Assembly (NCBI GenBank): GCA_963828445.1
Contig: CAWHFP010000021.1
Coordinates: forward strand, 339,449 to 403,448
DNA length: 64,000 nucleotides
Direction: 5' to 3'
Origin: Bog-532 sp963828445
GTDB lineage: Bacteria > Actinomycetota > Actinomycetes > Streptosporangiales > Streptosporangiaceae
Part shown: piece by piece, positions 28,917 to 39,382 of the stretch
How positions within the stretch are numbered: position 1 is the first letter of the stretch
How the letters are laid out: every line of letters begins with the position of its first letter
Notes under the pieces: model-generated
What the model saw: the letters and a program-made list of their open reading frames with translations, nothing else
Database searches by the model: none
Told to the model about the DNA's origin: nothing
Translations under genes and position numbers: made by a program

Positions 28917-31900
28917 ATGTCGCAGGCATCTGACCTGTCCCCGGACACACCACGGTTCCCCGCGCTGTCCGCGCAGATCGACCTGCCCGCGATCGAGCGT
29001 GAGATCCTGGGCCGCTGGGAAGCCTCGAACGTCTTCGAGCACTCGGTCAAGCAGACCGAAGGCGGCCAGCCCTGGACGTTCTACGAGGGACCGCCCACGG
29101 CCAACGGCATGCCCGGCGTGCACCACGTCGAGGCCCGGGTGTTCAAGGACGTGTTCCCCCGGTTCAAGACCATGCAGGGCTTCTACGTGCAGCGCCAGGC
29201 CGGCTGGGACTGCCACGGGCTGCCGGTCGAGGTCGCGGTCGAGCGGGAGCTGGGGATCTCCGGCAAGAAGGACATCGAGGCCTACGGCATCACCGAGTTC
29301 AACGAGCGGTGCCGGGAGTCCGTGCTCCGGCACGTGGACGCCTTCACCACGCTGACCGAGCGGATGGGCTACTGGATCGACCTGTCCAAGGCCTACCGGA
29401 CCATGGACCCGGCCTACATCGAGTCGGTCTGGTGGTCGCTCAAGGAGATCTTCAACCAGGGGCGGCTGGTCAAGGACTTCCGGATCAGCCCGTACTGCCC
29501 GCGCTGCGGCACTCCGCTGTCCGACCACGAGATGGGTCAGCCGGACGTCTACAGAGAAGTCCGCGACCCGTCGGTCACCGTCCGGTTCCCGCTGGTCAGC
29601 CTGCCCGACGGCGCCAACCCGGACCTGGCCGGCGCCGACCTGCTGGTCTGGACGACCACGCCGTGGACGCTGGTGTCCAACACCGCGGTGGCGGTGCACC
29701 CCGAGGTGACCTACGTGCTGGCCCGCAAGTCCGCCGATGGCGACCGGGTCGTGCTGGCCGAGGCCCTGATGCCGAAGGTCCTGGGTGAGGGCTGGCACGT
29801 CGCCGCCCGGTTCCCGGGCCAGGACCTGCTCGGGGCCACCTACCAGCGGCCGTTCGACCTGATCGAGATCCCGGACGCGCACGTGGTGCTGCCCGGGGAC
29901 TTCGTGACCACCGAGGACGGCACCGGCCTGGTCCACCTGGCCCCGGCCTTCGGCGCCGACGACATGCAGGTCACCCGGGCCCACGGGCTGCCGGTGGTGA
30001 ACCCGATCCGGCTGGACGGGAAGTTCCAGGACAGCGTGCCGATCGTCGGCGGGATGTTCTTCAAGGACGCCGACCCGCGGCTGGTCCAGGAGCTGGCCGA
30101 CCGGGGGCTGCTGTACCGGTCCGAGCCGTACGAGCACAGCTACCCGCACTGCTGGCGCTGCCACACGCTGCTGATCTACTACGCGCTGCCGTCCTGGTAC
30201 GTGCGCACCACCGCGGCCAAGGACCAGCTGCTGGCCGAGAACGAGAAGACCAACTGGTACCCGCCCAACATCAAGCACGGCCGGTACGGCGAGTGGCTGC
30301 GCAACAACGTGGACTGGGCCCTGTCCCGGACCCGGTACTGGGGCACGCCGCTGCCGCTGTGGGAGTGCGAGAACGACCACATCACCTGCGTGGGCTCCCG
30401 CGCCGAACTGGCCGAGCTGGCCGGGCCGCGACCTGTCCAGCCTCGACCCGCACCGGCCGTTCGTGGATGAGGTCACGTTCGGCTGCCCGGACTGCGGGCA
30501 GACCGCCCACCGGGTCCCGGACGTCATCGACGCCTGGTACGACTCGGGGTCGATGCCGTTCGCCCGGCACGGCGCGCCCTGGCACAACCAGGCGGACTTC
30601 GAGCGGGCGTTCCCGGCCCAGTTCATCTGCGAGGCCATCGACCAGACCCGCGGCTGGTTCTACTCGCTGATGGCCGTGAGCACGCTGGTGTTCGGCCGCA
30701 ATTCCTACGAGAACGTGGTCTGCCTCGGCCTGGTGGTCGACGAGGACGGCCGCAAGATGAGCAAGCACTTCGGCAACATCCTCGAGCCGCTGCCCCTGAT
30801 GGACCGGCACGGCGCGGACGCGCTGCGCTGGTTCTTCGCGGCCTCGGGCTCGCCGTGGTCGACCCGGCGGGTCGGCCACGGCGACCCTGGACGAGATCGT
30901 CCGCAAGGTCCTGCTCACCTACTGGAACACGGTCTCGTTCCTGGCCCTGTACGCCAACGCGGCCGCCGCCGACGGCAACGCCTGGGGCCCGGACCGGCTC
31001 GGCGAGGCGCCCGCCCCCGCGCAGCGCCCGGTGCTGGACCGCTGGGTCCTGAGCGAGCTGCACACGCTGGTGCAGGACGTCACCAGCCTGATGGAGGGCT
31101 TCGACACCGCGGGGACGGGCCGGCGGATCGCGGCGTTCCTGGACGACCTGTCCAACTGGTACGTGCGCCGGTCGCGGCGCCGGTTCTGGGAGGGCCCGCG
31201 GACCCCGGAGTCGTCGTCGGCGTTCGCCACCCTGTACGAGTGCCTGGAGACCGTGACCCGGCTGATGGCCCCGATCACCCCGTTCCTCACCGACCACGTG
31301 TGGAACGCGCTGCGCACGCCGGACGCACCGGAGTCGGTGCACCTGGCCCGCTGGCCCGAGGCGGACCCGGCCCTGATCGACGCGGAGCTTTCGGCCGAGA
31401 TGGCGCTGACCCGGCGGCTGGTCGAGCTGGGCCGGTCGGCCCGGGCCACGGCCACGGTCAAGACCCGGCAGCCGCTGGCCCGGGCCCTGGTCGGGGCGGC
31501 GGGCTTCGGGTCGCTGCCCGGCGAGCTGCGGGCCCAGGTGGCTGAGGAGCTCAACGTGCACGAGCTGGAGCCGCTGTCGGCGGTGGGCGGGGATCTGGTC
31601 GACTACACGGTCAAGGCGAACTACCGCGCCCTCGGTGGCCGGTTCAAGGGGACCACCCCGGTCGTGGCCAAGGCCATCGCCGAGGCCGACGGGGCCGCGC
31701 TGGCGGCGGCGCTGCGGGACCACGGCCAGGCCACGGTCACGGTCGACGGCGCGGAGATCACGGTCGGCCCGGACGAGGTGGTCGTGACCCAGACGCCCAA
31801 GGAGGGCTGGACCGTGGCCAGCGACGGCGGCGAGACCGTGGCCCTGGAGACCTCGCTCACCCCGGAACTGCGCCGCGAGGGCCTGGCCCGCGACGTCATC

Positions 31901-32140
31901 CGGCTGGTCCAGGACACCCGCAAGAGCGACGGCCTGGACGTGACCGACCGGATCCAGCTGTGGTGGGAGGCCACGGCCCCCGAGCTGTCGGCGGCCATGG
32001 ACGAGCAGGGCACGCTGATCGCGGGCGAGGTGCTGGCCACCGGCTACCAGGCCGGCCCGCCCGCGGCCGGTGCGGCCGATGGGGCTCGCGAGCACCACGA
32101 CGCGGGCCTCGGCCTGACGTTCTGGCTGCGCAAGGCGTAA
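28917..32140 (+). CDS. ileS: Isoleucyl-tRNA synthetase (two frameshifts)
   Basis: Class Ia aminoacyl-tRNA synthetase charging tRNA-Ile. The HIGH-type signature reads GMPGVHHVE, the editing domain contains LLVWTTTPWTLVSNTAVAV, and the catalytic loop has DEDGRKMSKHFGN. The anticodon-binding domain follows (DRWVLSELHTLVQDV, LDDLSNWYVRRSRRRFW). The reading frame changes at about 30430 and again at about 30882. In each place one extra base separates two well-matching parts, and removing both gives 1073 residues, the family length. Such an essential enzyme cannot be really broken, so sequence errors are likely. Expression is controlled by the T-box leader. A strong hairpin follows the TAA stop. Confidence 0.93.
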
Positions 32141-32146
32141 TCGGAG

Positions 32147-32180
32147 CCGGTGCGGGCGGCCCGCCGCTCGCCCGCACCGG
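32147..32180. terminator. Strong hairpin after ileS
   Basis: CCGGTGCGGGCG (32147-32158) and CGCCCGCACCGG (32169-32180) form a perfect 12-bp stem with a 10-base loop, 6 bases after the ileS stop and before the end of the converging minus-strand gene. There is no T-run. It is likely the terminator of ileS and may serve both strands. Confidence 0.75.
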
Positions 32181-32288
32181 ACCGCGTCAGCCCCGCCCGT
32201 ATCGATACTCATATCGAAGGTCGCGTGGTGACTCGATCGGGTCAGGCGGACGGCCGGTCACCGATGGTGCCGAGGGGCGATTCCCCGG

Positions 32289-33876
32289 TCAGTCGTCCTC
32301 TTCGCCGTCCGGCTGGCAGGCCCGGCACGGGGTGCACCCGGCCTTGCGGGCCTGCTCGGCCGGCATCCGCTGCAGGTCGTTGTCGCCCATGAAACGGATC
32401 AGGATGCACTCACTGCGGTGGAAGCGGGGCACCCCCGGGACCACGGTCACGTCCTGATCGCTGGGGACGGGGCCGCGGCTGGTGTCGCCGCCGCCGTCGC
32501 TGGTCTCCGGGGCCGGGGCCGGATCGGGGGTGTCGCCTTCGGCGGTATCCGCCTGGTCAGCCGGGCTCTCGGCTTCGGTGGCCGGGCTCTCGGCTTCGGC
32601 GGCCGGGCCGGCGGCGCCGGAATCGGCGGCGGGCGGCTGGTCTTCCCTGGGCGGCGCCGGGCTCGCCTTGGCTGCTGGCTGCTTGTCCTCAGCCTGGTCT
32701 TCCGCTTTGGCCTCAGCCTTGACCTCAGCCTGGTCTTCAGCCGGGGCGGGGGCGGGTTCCGGGGTGGCCGCGCTGGCCGGAGCCGCCGACGGCTGCTCCT
32801 CGGCCGCCGGGGGCTTGCCGTCCGGCTCGGCCGTGATGATCTTCTCGGCCCGGGTGGCGTCGGCGGGCGGCTGGACGCGCTCGGCCCGGGTGGCTGAGGC
32901 GGCGGCTGGCCTCCGCGGGCGGCTGAATCCGTTCGGCCCGGGTGGCCTGGGCCGACTGAGCGGCTGGGGCGGCCGGGCAGGCGAGGCGGCCGTGGATCCG
33001 CTCGGCCCGGGTGGCTTCGGCCGGTGCGGGCTCCGGGGTGCGCTGGGGGCGACCGGGCCCAGGGCTGGCGGGGCCGGGGCTGGCGGGCTTGGCTTCGCGC
33101 TCGCTGGCCTGGCGGCCTAGCTCCTGCTTCTCCGCTTGGCGCAGGTTCTTGGCCCAGTCCATCCGGGTTGGCTCGGGCTCCACGAACGGCTGGCCGGGCT
33201 GGCTCCGGTCGGGCCGGCCGCGGTCCGGCCGGTTCTGGGCCGGGACGTCCGCCCGCCCGGGGCGCTGGGGCTGGCGCTCCCGCTCCTGGCGTTCGAGCTC
33301 CTGCTTTTCCGCCTTGCGCAGGTCGGCCGCCCAGTCCATCCGGGTCGGCTGCGGATCCACGAACGGCGGCTGTGACCGGGCCGGGCGCGACGGCTGGGCC
33401 GGGCGGGAGGAGGGCCGGTCCTCGCGGGGCGGCTCGGGGCGGCGGCGCTCGGCCTGGGTGGTGAACTGCTCGTAGCCGGCGAAGGTGTGCAGCGGCTGGC
33501 TGCCGGTGTCCCGGGCGCCCCCGGTCCGCCCGGGCGTCCCGGTCGCGGTACCGGCGCCCGCGGACCGGGCTTCCCGGCGTTCGGCGCCCTGGGCCGCGGC
33601 GGTACCGGCCGGGGCCGCGGCGGCGGTCACGGCGGGCTCGGGCCTGGCCGCCACCTCGTCGGCGTAGCCGTCGTGGCCGGCCTGGCCGGCCGCGATGCCC
33701 TCCGGCTCCTGGCCGAAGAGCTCGGCCCGGTGCAGGATGGCCCCCACGATCAGGAACAGCAGCGCCAGCGCGCTGACCCCGATCGCGATGTAGATCAACA
33801 GCAGCTTGCTGGTGACGCCTCCCGCGATGAGTAGTCCGACCCCCACCACGACCAGCGAAGCGCTGAACCTGATCAC
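32289..33876 (-). CDS. Repeat-rich membrane protein with C-terminal cysteine motif (frameshifted)
   Basis: Two N-terminal membrane helices (SASLVVVGVGLLIAGGV and LLLIYIAIGVSALALLFLIV) are followed by about 400 residues of low-complexity, charged sequence. This region holds two copies of a unit with the core PTRMDWA-LR-AEKQEL, 180 bases apart, and four copies of ATRAER(I/V). A frame change near 32915 (one extra base) separates this from the acidic Pro/Glu/Ala-rich tail. The C-terminal domain has VVPGVPRFHRSECILIRF and AGCTPCRACQPD, a possible zinc site. The start is ATG at 33876. I know similar C-terminal Cys motifs in actinobacterial unknowns but no function. It lies between ileS and divIVA. 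Confidence 0.72.
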
Positions 33877-33966
33877 AAGCGGTTCTCCCAGAACGCGCGG
33901 CCCCCAGCCGCGTCAGTGCGACGTCCCAGGCGGCGGCGCCCTCAACCTATGTGTGGACATGAAACA

Positions 33967-34003
33967 CCCGCGGCCCGGATCGCGCTAGCGACCGGGCCGC
34001 GGG
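33967..34003 (-). terminator. divIVA terminator hairpin
   Basis: CCCGCGGCCCGG (33967-33978) and CCGGGCCGCGGG (33992-34003) make a perfect 12-bp stem just after the divIVA stop. On the coding strand it is followed by GTGTTTC, a weak T-rich tail. This separates divIVA from the membrane protein gene downstream. Confidence 0.75.
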
Positions 34004-34011
34004 GATGAATC

Positions 34012-34866
34012 TCAGCGGCGGTCGTGCGCCGGAGCGCCTTCGCCACCGTGGAAGCTACCCGCGTGCTGGACGACCTCGGGGACCGAGTACTGCCCGGTCG
34101 GCTGGGCGCCATTGCGGGGGCTGGGCTGGCCCAGACCCGACGGGATCGCCGGCTGCGCCGAAGACCCCATGGTCGGGAAGGCACCGCTGTCGGTGACCCC
34201 GGCCTCCAGGTCGCGCAGCTGGCCCTCCAGGTAGGCCTTGAGCCGGCTGCGGTATTCACGCTCGAAGGCGCGCAGGTCGTCGACCCGGCGCTCGAGCTCC
34301 TCACGCTGCTGGACCAGGGAGCCCATGGCCTGACGGTGACGCTCCTGCGCGTCACGCTCCAGGCTCTCGGCCCGGGCCCGGGCGTCGCCGGTGATCTGCT
34401 CGGCCTGACGGCGAGCCTTGGTCAGCACCTCGTCCGCTTCGCGGCGGGCGCGGCCCAGCGTCTCGTCCGCCTCGCGGCGGGCGTCGGCGATGGCCTGGTC
34501 GGCCGTCTGCTGGGCCAGCGACAGCACGCGCGCGGCCGTGTCCATGTTGTCCTCGGGCTGCGGCATCGAGCCCATCATGACGGGCTCGGGCTGCCGCTGC
34601 GGCGGCTCGGGCCGCTGCGGGGGCTCGGGAGGCATCATGTCCATCTTGGTCTCCGCCAGCGGTGAGCTAAGCGCAGGAACAGACGACTTTCCTCCCCGCA
34701 GGCTCTCAGCCAGCTTCGCCCGGAGCTCTTCGTTCTCCTGGATAAGCCGGTCGAGCTCGGCCTCGACTTCGTCGAGGAAGGCGTCAACCTCTTCCTCGTC
34801 GTAGCCGGGCCGGAGCCTGGTCGTACTGAACTGCTTATTCCGCACATCCGCGGGCGTCAGCGGCAT
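34012..34866 (-). CDS. divIVA: Polar growth protein DivIVA/Wag31
   Basis: Coiled-coil scaffold that marks cell poles and directs tip growth and division in actinobacteria. The 284 residues contain the N-terminal lipid-binding DivIVA domain (LTPADVRNKQFSTTRLRPGY, then EEEVDAFLDEVEAELDRL). A Pro/Gln/Met-rich linker at about 75-115 is followed by a long coiled coil with A/R/E heptads (ADARREADETLGRARREAD). The C-terminal tail is flexible. The ATG has a GAGGAG ribosome site. The order ftsZ-yggS-sepF-yggT-divIVA is typical. It is followed by a strong terminator. Confidence 0.97.
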   Translation of the reverse strand: MPLTPADVRNKQFSTTRLRPGYDEEEVDAFLDEVEAELDRLIQENEELRAKLAESLRGGKSSVPALSSPLAETKMDMMPPEPPQRPEPPQRQPEPVMMGSMPQPEDNMDTAARVLSLAQQTADQAIADARREADETLGRARREADEVLTKARRQAEQITGDARARAESLERDAQERHRQAMGSLVQQREELERRVDDLRAFEREYRSRLKAYLEGQLRDLEAGVTDSGAFPTMGSSAQPAIPSGLGQPSPRNGAQPTGQYSVPEVVQHAGSFHGGEGAPAHDRR

Positions 34867-34913
34867 TATGTCTCCTCGGCGCGCTTGGCTGCGATCTTCA
34901 GAACGGTACCCGA

Positions 34914-35201
34914 TCAGATCCTCGGTACAACCACGTCCAGGAGGATCAGGATCACGATGAACAGCACCATGAAACTGAGATCAATGGCTACTGTACCTAT
35001 GCGCAGGGGCCGTATGTAGCGACGTAGAAATTTTAGTGGTGGATCAGTCGCCGTGAAGATGCCCTCGGCGATGACCAAGATCACTCCGGTGGGCACCCAC
35101 GACCGCGCGAACATCTGGATCCACGAGATGACCATCCGCGCGATGAGGATGACCAGGTAGATGGTCAGGATGTAGGTCAGGACAACCTTAAGGATGCCCA
35201 T
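34914..35201 (-). CDS. YggT-family membrane protein
   Basis: A 95-residue protein with two or three membrane helices (LTYILTIYLVILIARMVISW and DLSFMVLFIVILILLDVVV). Between them is the conserved ATDPPLKFLRRYIRPLRIG of the YggT family. It is found with division genes in actinobacteria and cyanobacteria; its exact role is unknown. It lies between sepF and divIVA on the same strand. Confidence 0.93.
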   Translation of the reverse strand: MGILKVVLTYILTIYLVILIARMVISWIQMFARSWVPTGVILVIAEGIFTATDPPLKFLRRYIRPLRIGTVAIDLSFMVLFIVILILLDVVVPRI

Positions 35202-35277
35202 GGCCCCGCCCTAGCCCCGGCGTGGCGTCACCGGCGGCAACGTAACTGGTCCGCATCTCACCGTCACTGGTAGTCCG

Positions 35278-35793
35278 TTAGCTCTGGTTGAAGAAGCCAC
35301 GTTCCGCGATGCGAGCCTTGTCCTCTGCCGTCACGTCGACGTTGGCGGGAGAGAGCAGGAAGACCTTGTTGGTCACCCGCTCGATGCTCCCGTGCAGGCC
35401 GAAGATCAGGCCTGCCGCGAAGTCGACCAGACGCTTGGCGTCGCTGTCGACCATCTCGGTCAGGTTCATGATGACGGGGATTCCCTCGCGGAAGTGCTCC
35501 CCAATGGTACGTGCTTCATTGTAGGTGCGAGGATGCAGCGTCGTGATCCGCGTGAGGTCGGTCGTGTGGCGGACGCTCTCCTGGCGTACCGGCGCCGACA
35601 CGAAGGGGCTGGGCCCGCTGTGCCCGTTGGGGCTCGGACCAGGCTGACCGTCGAGGTCCTCCGGTCCGTCGAACCCCTCGGCCTGCTCGTCGTACTCCTC
35701 GTACTCTTCGTACGACTCGTACCCGTCCTGGTAGCGGTGTTCGTCCTCCACAAGGCCGAGGTAGACCGCCATCTTGCGCATTGCGCTGGCCAT
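35278..35793 (-). CDS. sepF: Cell division protein SepF
   Basis: Membrane anchor and organiser of the FtsZ ring in Gram-positive bacteria, 171 residues. The N-terminal amphipathic helix AMRKMAVYLGLVEDE is expected to bind membrane. An acidic Tyr/Glu-rich linker is next. The C-terminal globular domain (LHPRTYNEARTIGEHFREG, VIMNLTEMVDSDAKRLVDF, AAGLIFGLHGSIERV) dimerises and binds the FtsZ tail. The frame is intact. Confidence 0.96.
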   Translation of the reverse strand: MASAMRKMAVYLGLVEDEHRYQDGYESYEEYEEYDEQAEGFDGPEDLDGQPGPSPNGHSGPSPFVSAPVRQESVRHTTDLTRITTLHPRTYNEARTIGEHFREGIPVIMNLTEMVDSDAKRLVDFAAGLIFGLHGSIERVTNKVFLLSPANVDVTAEDKARIAERGFFNQS

Positions 35794-35839
35794 CCGTCAG
35801 TCCTCCGTCGTGCCAGTCTGGCAGCCCCCCGGCGCTAGC

Positions 35840-35861
35840 CCGGAAGGCATTACCCTTCCGG
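35840..35861 (-). terminator. Intercistronic hairpin between yggS and sepF
   Basis: CCGGAAGG (35840-35847) and CCTTCCGG (35854-35861) form a perfect 8-bp stem with a 6-base loop in the 148-base gap upstream of sepF. There is no T-run. It may be a partial terminator or RNA-processing element that sets sepF expression apart from ftsZ. Confidence 0.4.
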
Positions 35862-35941
35862 AACCCCCCGCAACTCCGACTGCGAATCCACTCCCGCACG
35901 CTGCCGTGCCGCGAGCCCATTCAAGGCTCACGCGAGGGACA

Positions 35942-36697
35942 TTACATGACACTGGCTCTCCGATCGCCGAGCAACGCCGTACCAATTCGCAGATGTGTCG
36001 CACCAGCCTCAACCGCCGCTTCCAGGTCCCCGCTCATACCCGCCGAGATCATCGTCGCCGCAGGCTGGACGGCCCGGACCGCGGCCGCGGCGGCGTCCAG
36101 CCCGGCGAACGCGCGGGCCGCGGGCACGCCCAGCGGCGCGACCGCCATCACCCCGCCCAGCCGCAGGCCGCCGTCGGCCAGGATGGCCTCGGCCAGCTCG
36201 GTCAGCTCACTGGGCGCGGCGCCGCCGCGGTCCGGGTCACCGTCCGGGCCTTCCAGGCTGACCTGGATCAGGGCGGTGAGCGGACGCGGCCGGCGCTGGG
36301 CCGCCCGGCCCAGCGCGTGCACCAGCCGGAGCCGGTCCACCGAGTGAATGACGTCGGCGTAGCGGGCGACGCTGGCCACCTTGTTGGTCTGCAGCTGGCC
36401 GACGAAATGCCAGGTCAGATCGAGGTCCGCGCAGGCCGCGGCCTTGGGCGCCGCCTCCTGGTCCCGATTCTCGCCGAAGTCCCGTTGCCCGAGTTCATAC
36501 AGCAGCCGGACATCGGAGGCGGGCCAGGTCTTGGTCACCGCGATCAGCGTGATCTCGTCCCGCGACCGGCCCGCCGCCGCGCACGCGGCCTCGATCCGGG
36601 CCCACACCTCGCTGAGCCCGTCGGCCAGCTCAGCCCGGCGCTCCCTGGACCGGCCCCGTTCTGACCGGCCCCGTCCCGACTGGCCCTGCTCGCTCAC
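35942..36697 (-). CDS. yggS: YggS/PLPBP-type PLP homeostasis protein
   Basis: Pyridoxal-phosphate-binding protein of the YggS (PLPBP, PROSC) family, 251 residues, thought to buffer PLP and affect amino-acid balance. The Schiff-base lysine is in ITLIAVTKTWPASDV. Other motifs are FGENRDQEAAPKA, WHFVGQLQTNK and the phosphate site in ISAGMSGDLEAAVEAG. The first 20 residues are an Arg/Gly/Ser-rich extension. The GTG start is 11 bases after ftsZ. The laccase-like pgeF gene that often sits in this place is absent. Confidence 0.95.
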   Translation of the reverse strand: MSEQGQSGRGRSERGRSRERRAELADGLSEVWARIEAACAAAGRSRDEITLIAVTKTWPASDVRLLYELGQRDFGENRDQEAAPKAAACADLDLTWHFVGQLQTNKVASVARYADVIHSVDRLRLVHALGRAAQRRPRPLTALIQVSLEGPDGDPDRGGAAPSELTELAEAILADGGLRLGGVMAVAPLGVPAARAFAGLDAAAAAVRAVQPAATMISAGMSGDLEAAVEAGATHLRIGTALLGDRRASVM

Positions 36698-36708
36698 CGG
36701 CCGTCTGG

Positions 36709-38280
36709 TTACTTGAGGAAGTCGGGCACGTCCAGGTCGTCTTCTTCTTCGAAGATGACCGCGCGCCGCCGGGTGGTGGTGGCCACGTCGAACACCCGCT
36801 GCGCCGATCCGTCCCGGCCGGCTGCGTCGGCACTGGACCCGTTCTGGCCCGGGCCGGAGCCGTTTCCGCCGGAGTGCGGGCTGCTGTCCACCTCGGCGGC
36901 CGGGCTGGACGACGACTCGTCAGCGGCGTGCTCGCCGGTGCCGGGGGCGTCAACGTCGCTGCTCGCGGCGGGGCTGCTGTCCGTGGCCGGAGCGGCCTCG
37001 GCCTCGCTGGCCACCTCGGTCACGCTCACCACGGGCGGGGCATCGGCGATCCCCGGGTCCGAATCGGCACCCGACGCGGAGATGACGCTGCCCGCCACCA
37101 CCGTCCCGGGGGCGGGCGTGTCGTCCTGGGCGAACCACGGCCGGGTCTGCTCACCGGGCTGGCTGGTGGCCGACCCGTAACTGCTGGCCACCGGGGCGGC
37201 CGCGTAGGCGCTGGGCCCCGGGCTGGCTGGGCCCGAAGGCCCGTTAGTAGGGCGGGGCGGCGCACCCTCGCGACCGGACTGGTCGCCGATCGGGGCCGCG
37301 CTCATTCGGCCGGCCCCGGAGGTACGGCCCATCTGGTTCTCGTCGAACCCGGCCGCGATCACCGTCACCCGCACCTCGTCGCCGAGCGCGTCGTCGATGA
37401 CCGCGCCGAAGATGATGTTGGCGTCCACCGCGGCCGAGTTGGACACCAGCTGGGCCGCCTCGTTGATCTCGAACAGGCCGAGGTCGGAGCCGCCCTGGAT
37501 AGAAAGGAGCACGCCGTGGGCGCCGTCGATGCTGGCCTCGAGCAGCGGGCTGGAGATCGCCATCTCGGCCGCGGCCACGGCCCGGTCGTCGCCGCGCGAG
37601 GAGCCGATGCCCATCAGGGCCGAGCCCGCGCCGGACATGACCGACTTCACGTCGGCGAAGTCCAGGTTGATCAGGCCGGGGGTGGTGATCAGGTCGGTAA
37701 TGCCCTGAACACCGGAAAGGAGCACCTGGTCGGCGGCCTTGAACGCGTCGAGGACGCTCACGTGCCGGTCGGAGATGGACAGCAGCCGGTCGTTCGGGAT
37801 CACGATCAGCGTGTCGACCTCGCTGCGCAGCCGCTCGATCCCGGCCTCGGCCTGGACGGCCCGGCGCTTGCCCTCGAAGCCGAACGGGCGGGTCACCACA
37901 CCTATGGTCAGCGCGCCGAGCGAGCGGGCCACGTTGGCCACCACCGGGGCGCCCCCGGTGCCGGTACCGCCGCCCTCCCCCGCCGTGACGAAGACCATGT
38001 CGGCGCCCTTGAGCACCTCTTCGATCTCTTCGCGGTGGTCTTCGGCGGCCTTGCAGCCGACGTCGGGGTTGGCCCCGGCCCCCAGACCGCGGGTGAGCTC
38101 GCGGCCCACGTCCAGCTTGACGTCGGCATCGCTCATCAGCAGCGCCTGCGCGTCGGTGTTGATCGCGATGAACTCGACGCCCTTGAGGCCCTCTTCGATC
38201 ATCCGATTAACGGCATTGACGCCACCGCCGCCGATTCCGACGACCTTGATGACCGCCAGGTAGTTCTGCGGTGCTGCCAC
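36709..38280 (-). CDS. ftsZ: Cell division protein FtsZ with long linker
   Basis: Tubulin-like GTPase that forms the division ring. The GTP-binding part has VVGIGGGGVNAVNRMIEEG and the signature GGGTGTGGAPVVA, and the polymer core is normal up to about residue 320. The C-terminal linker is unusually long, nearly 190 residues rich in Ser, Ala, Asp, Glu and Pro. It ends with the usual peptide EDDLDVPDFLK that binds SepF and other partners. At 523 residues it is longer than most actinobacterial FtsZ. The GTG start has an AAAGG ribosome site. A good promoter lies about 120 bases upstream. Confidence 0.97.
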   Translation of the reverse strand: MAAPQNYLAVIKVVGIGGGGVNAVNRMIEEGLKGVEFIAINTDAQALLMSDADVKLDVGRELTRGLGAGANPDVGCKAAEDHREEIEEVLKGADMVFVTAGEGGGTGTGGAPVVANVARSLGALTIGVVTRPFGFEGKRRAVQAEAGIERLRSEVDTLIVIPNDRLLSISDRHVSVLDAFKAADQVLLSGVQGITDLITTPGLINLDFADVKSVMSGAGSALMGIGSSRGDDRAVAAAEMAISSPLLEASIDGAHGVLLSIQGGSDLGLFEINEAAQLVSNSAAVDANIIFGAVIDDALGDEVRVTVIAAGFDENQMGRTSGAGRMSAAPIGDQSGREGAPPRPTNGPSGPASPGPSAYAAAPVASSYGSATSQPGEQTRPWFAQDDTPAPGTVVAGSVISASGADSDPGIADAPPVVSVTEVASEAEAAPATDSSPAASSDVDAPGTGEHAADESSSSPAAEVDSSPHSGGNGSGPGQNGSSADAAGRDGSAQRVFDVATTTRRRAVIFEEEDDLDVPDFLK

Positions 38281-38400
38281 GAGGAGGGTACCTTTCCGCT
38301 CGTCAATAACTCATCGTCGGACGCTAATTCCGGCCGATCAACCTTGGGTTTCACCTTCAGGTTGAGATTTAGAGTTTTGTCCGCCCGGCAATTGGTAGGG

Positions 38401-38429
38401 ACAGTAGGGTTGCAGGTCACCAGGGTCAA
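38401..38429 (-). promoter_or_regulatory. ftsZ promoter
   Basis: On the coding strand TTGACC (38429-38424) and TACTGT (38406-38401) are separated by exactly 17 bases, close to the consensus for the main actinobacterial sigma factor (TTGACn, TAnnnT). It lies in the 237-base gap between ftsQ and ftsZ and gives a leader of about 110 bases. A dedicated ftsZ promoter here is well known in related bacteria. Confidence 0.7.
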
Positions 38430-38517
38430 CTAACCACGCGGGAGCATCGGCGGCGTGTCGTGCGCGTATGTCTCGAGCCTGGCCGGGGCGGTTCCGATCG
38501 GCTGACCGCACTGGAAA

Positions 38518-39382
38518 TCACCGGGTCACCGCGGATCCGGGCGCACTGACGTCGTAATAGCGCGCGTGGGTGCGCATCAGAATAGCGAGCTCGGCTGCTT
38601 TCTGCTTGGCCTCTCCGGTGCCGCCCCACTCGATGGTGACCCCGTTCGACAGCCCCAGCTTGACGCTCTGGGCGCTCGGGGCCGCCACCGCCGCCACCGA
38701 CTTGGCCAGCGACGCGGGCAGTTCGCGCAGCACGGTGACCGTGGCCGCCACCCCCGGGTTCCCGCGCAGTGCATCCGGGGCCACCGTGGCCTGGAACACC
38801 GGCATGCCCGCGGGCTGGGTACCGACCGACCGGACCACCACCCCGGACTGGTCGATCAGGTCGAACCGCGAGGTGCCCGGCACCCGCACGGCCAGGGCCG
38901 GGGTGCGCTCGCGGACCGTGATGACGATGCGGTCCGGCCAGGATTTGGTCACCGTGGCCGACTTGACCTGCGTGATGGCCTCGACCCGGCGGGCCACGGC
39001 CTGGGTGTCGACCCGGATCATCGGCAGCCTGGGTGAGATGCCCGCTGCCGTCCGGACCTGGCTGGCGGGCACCAGGTGGGTGCCGTTGACCACGATCGAG
39101 CGCACCACCAGCAGCTTGGACCCGAGCAGGGCCCAGCCGATGCCGACGACCAGGCCGACCACGGCCACCGCGATGAACGCGGTACGCCACGGGCTGTGCG
39201 CCCGGGCCAGCGACTCCGGCGGCCGTGCCCCCCTGCGGGCGTCCCCCCTCGGCCTGGCCGGGCCCGGATGGGCCGTTCTCCGCCACCGATACCGGGGCCC
39301 GCCCCTCCCCCGGCCCCACGGCGCGGTTCGGTGGCCGGCTGGCCGGCGGGGTGCCGCGATCGCCTGGTCCGGAGCCGGTCAT
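38518..39382 (-). CDS. ftsQ: Cell division protein FtsQ (frameshifted)
   Basis: Bitopic division protein linking FtsB/FtsL to the Z-ring. The Pro/Gly-rich cytosolic N-terminus begins at ATG 39382, which overlaps the murC stop. The membrane helix (AFIAVAVVGLVVGIGWALLG) and the POTRA domain (VVNGTHLVPASQVRTAAGI) are in the next frame. The total length is one over a multiple of three. Two runs of six C (39228-39233 and 39243-39248) lie at the junction, and removing one base there gives EGDARRGARPPESLARAHSP leading into the helix. This is a typical homopolymer length error. The corrected length is about 287 residues. Confidence 0.88.
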
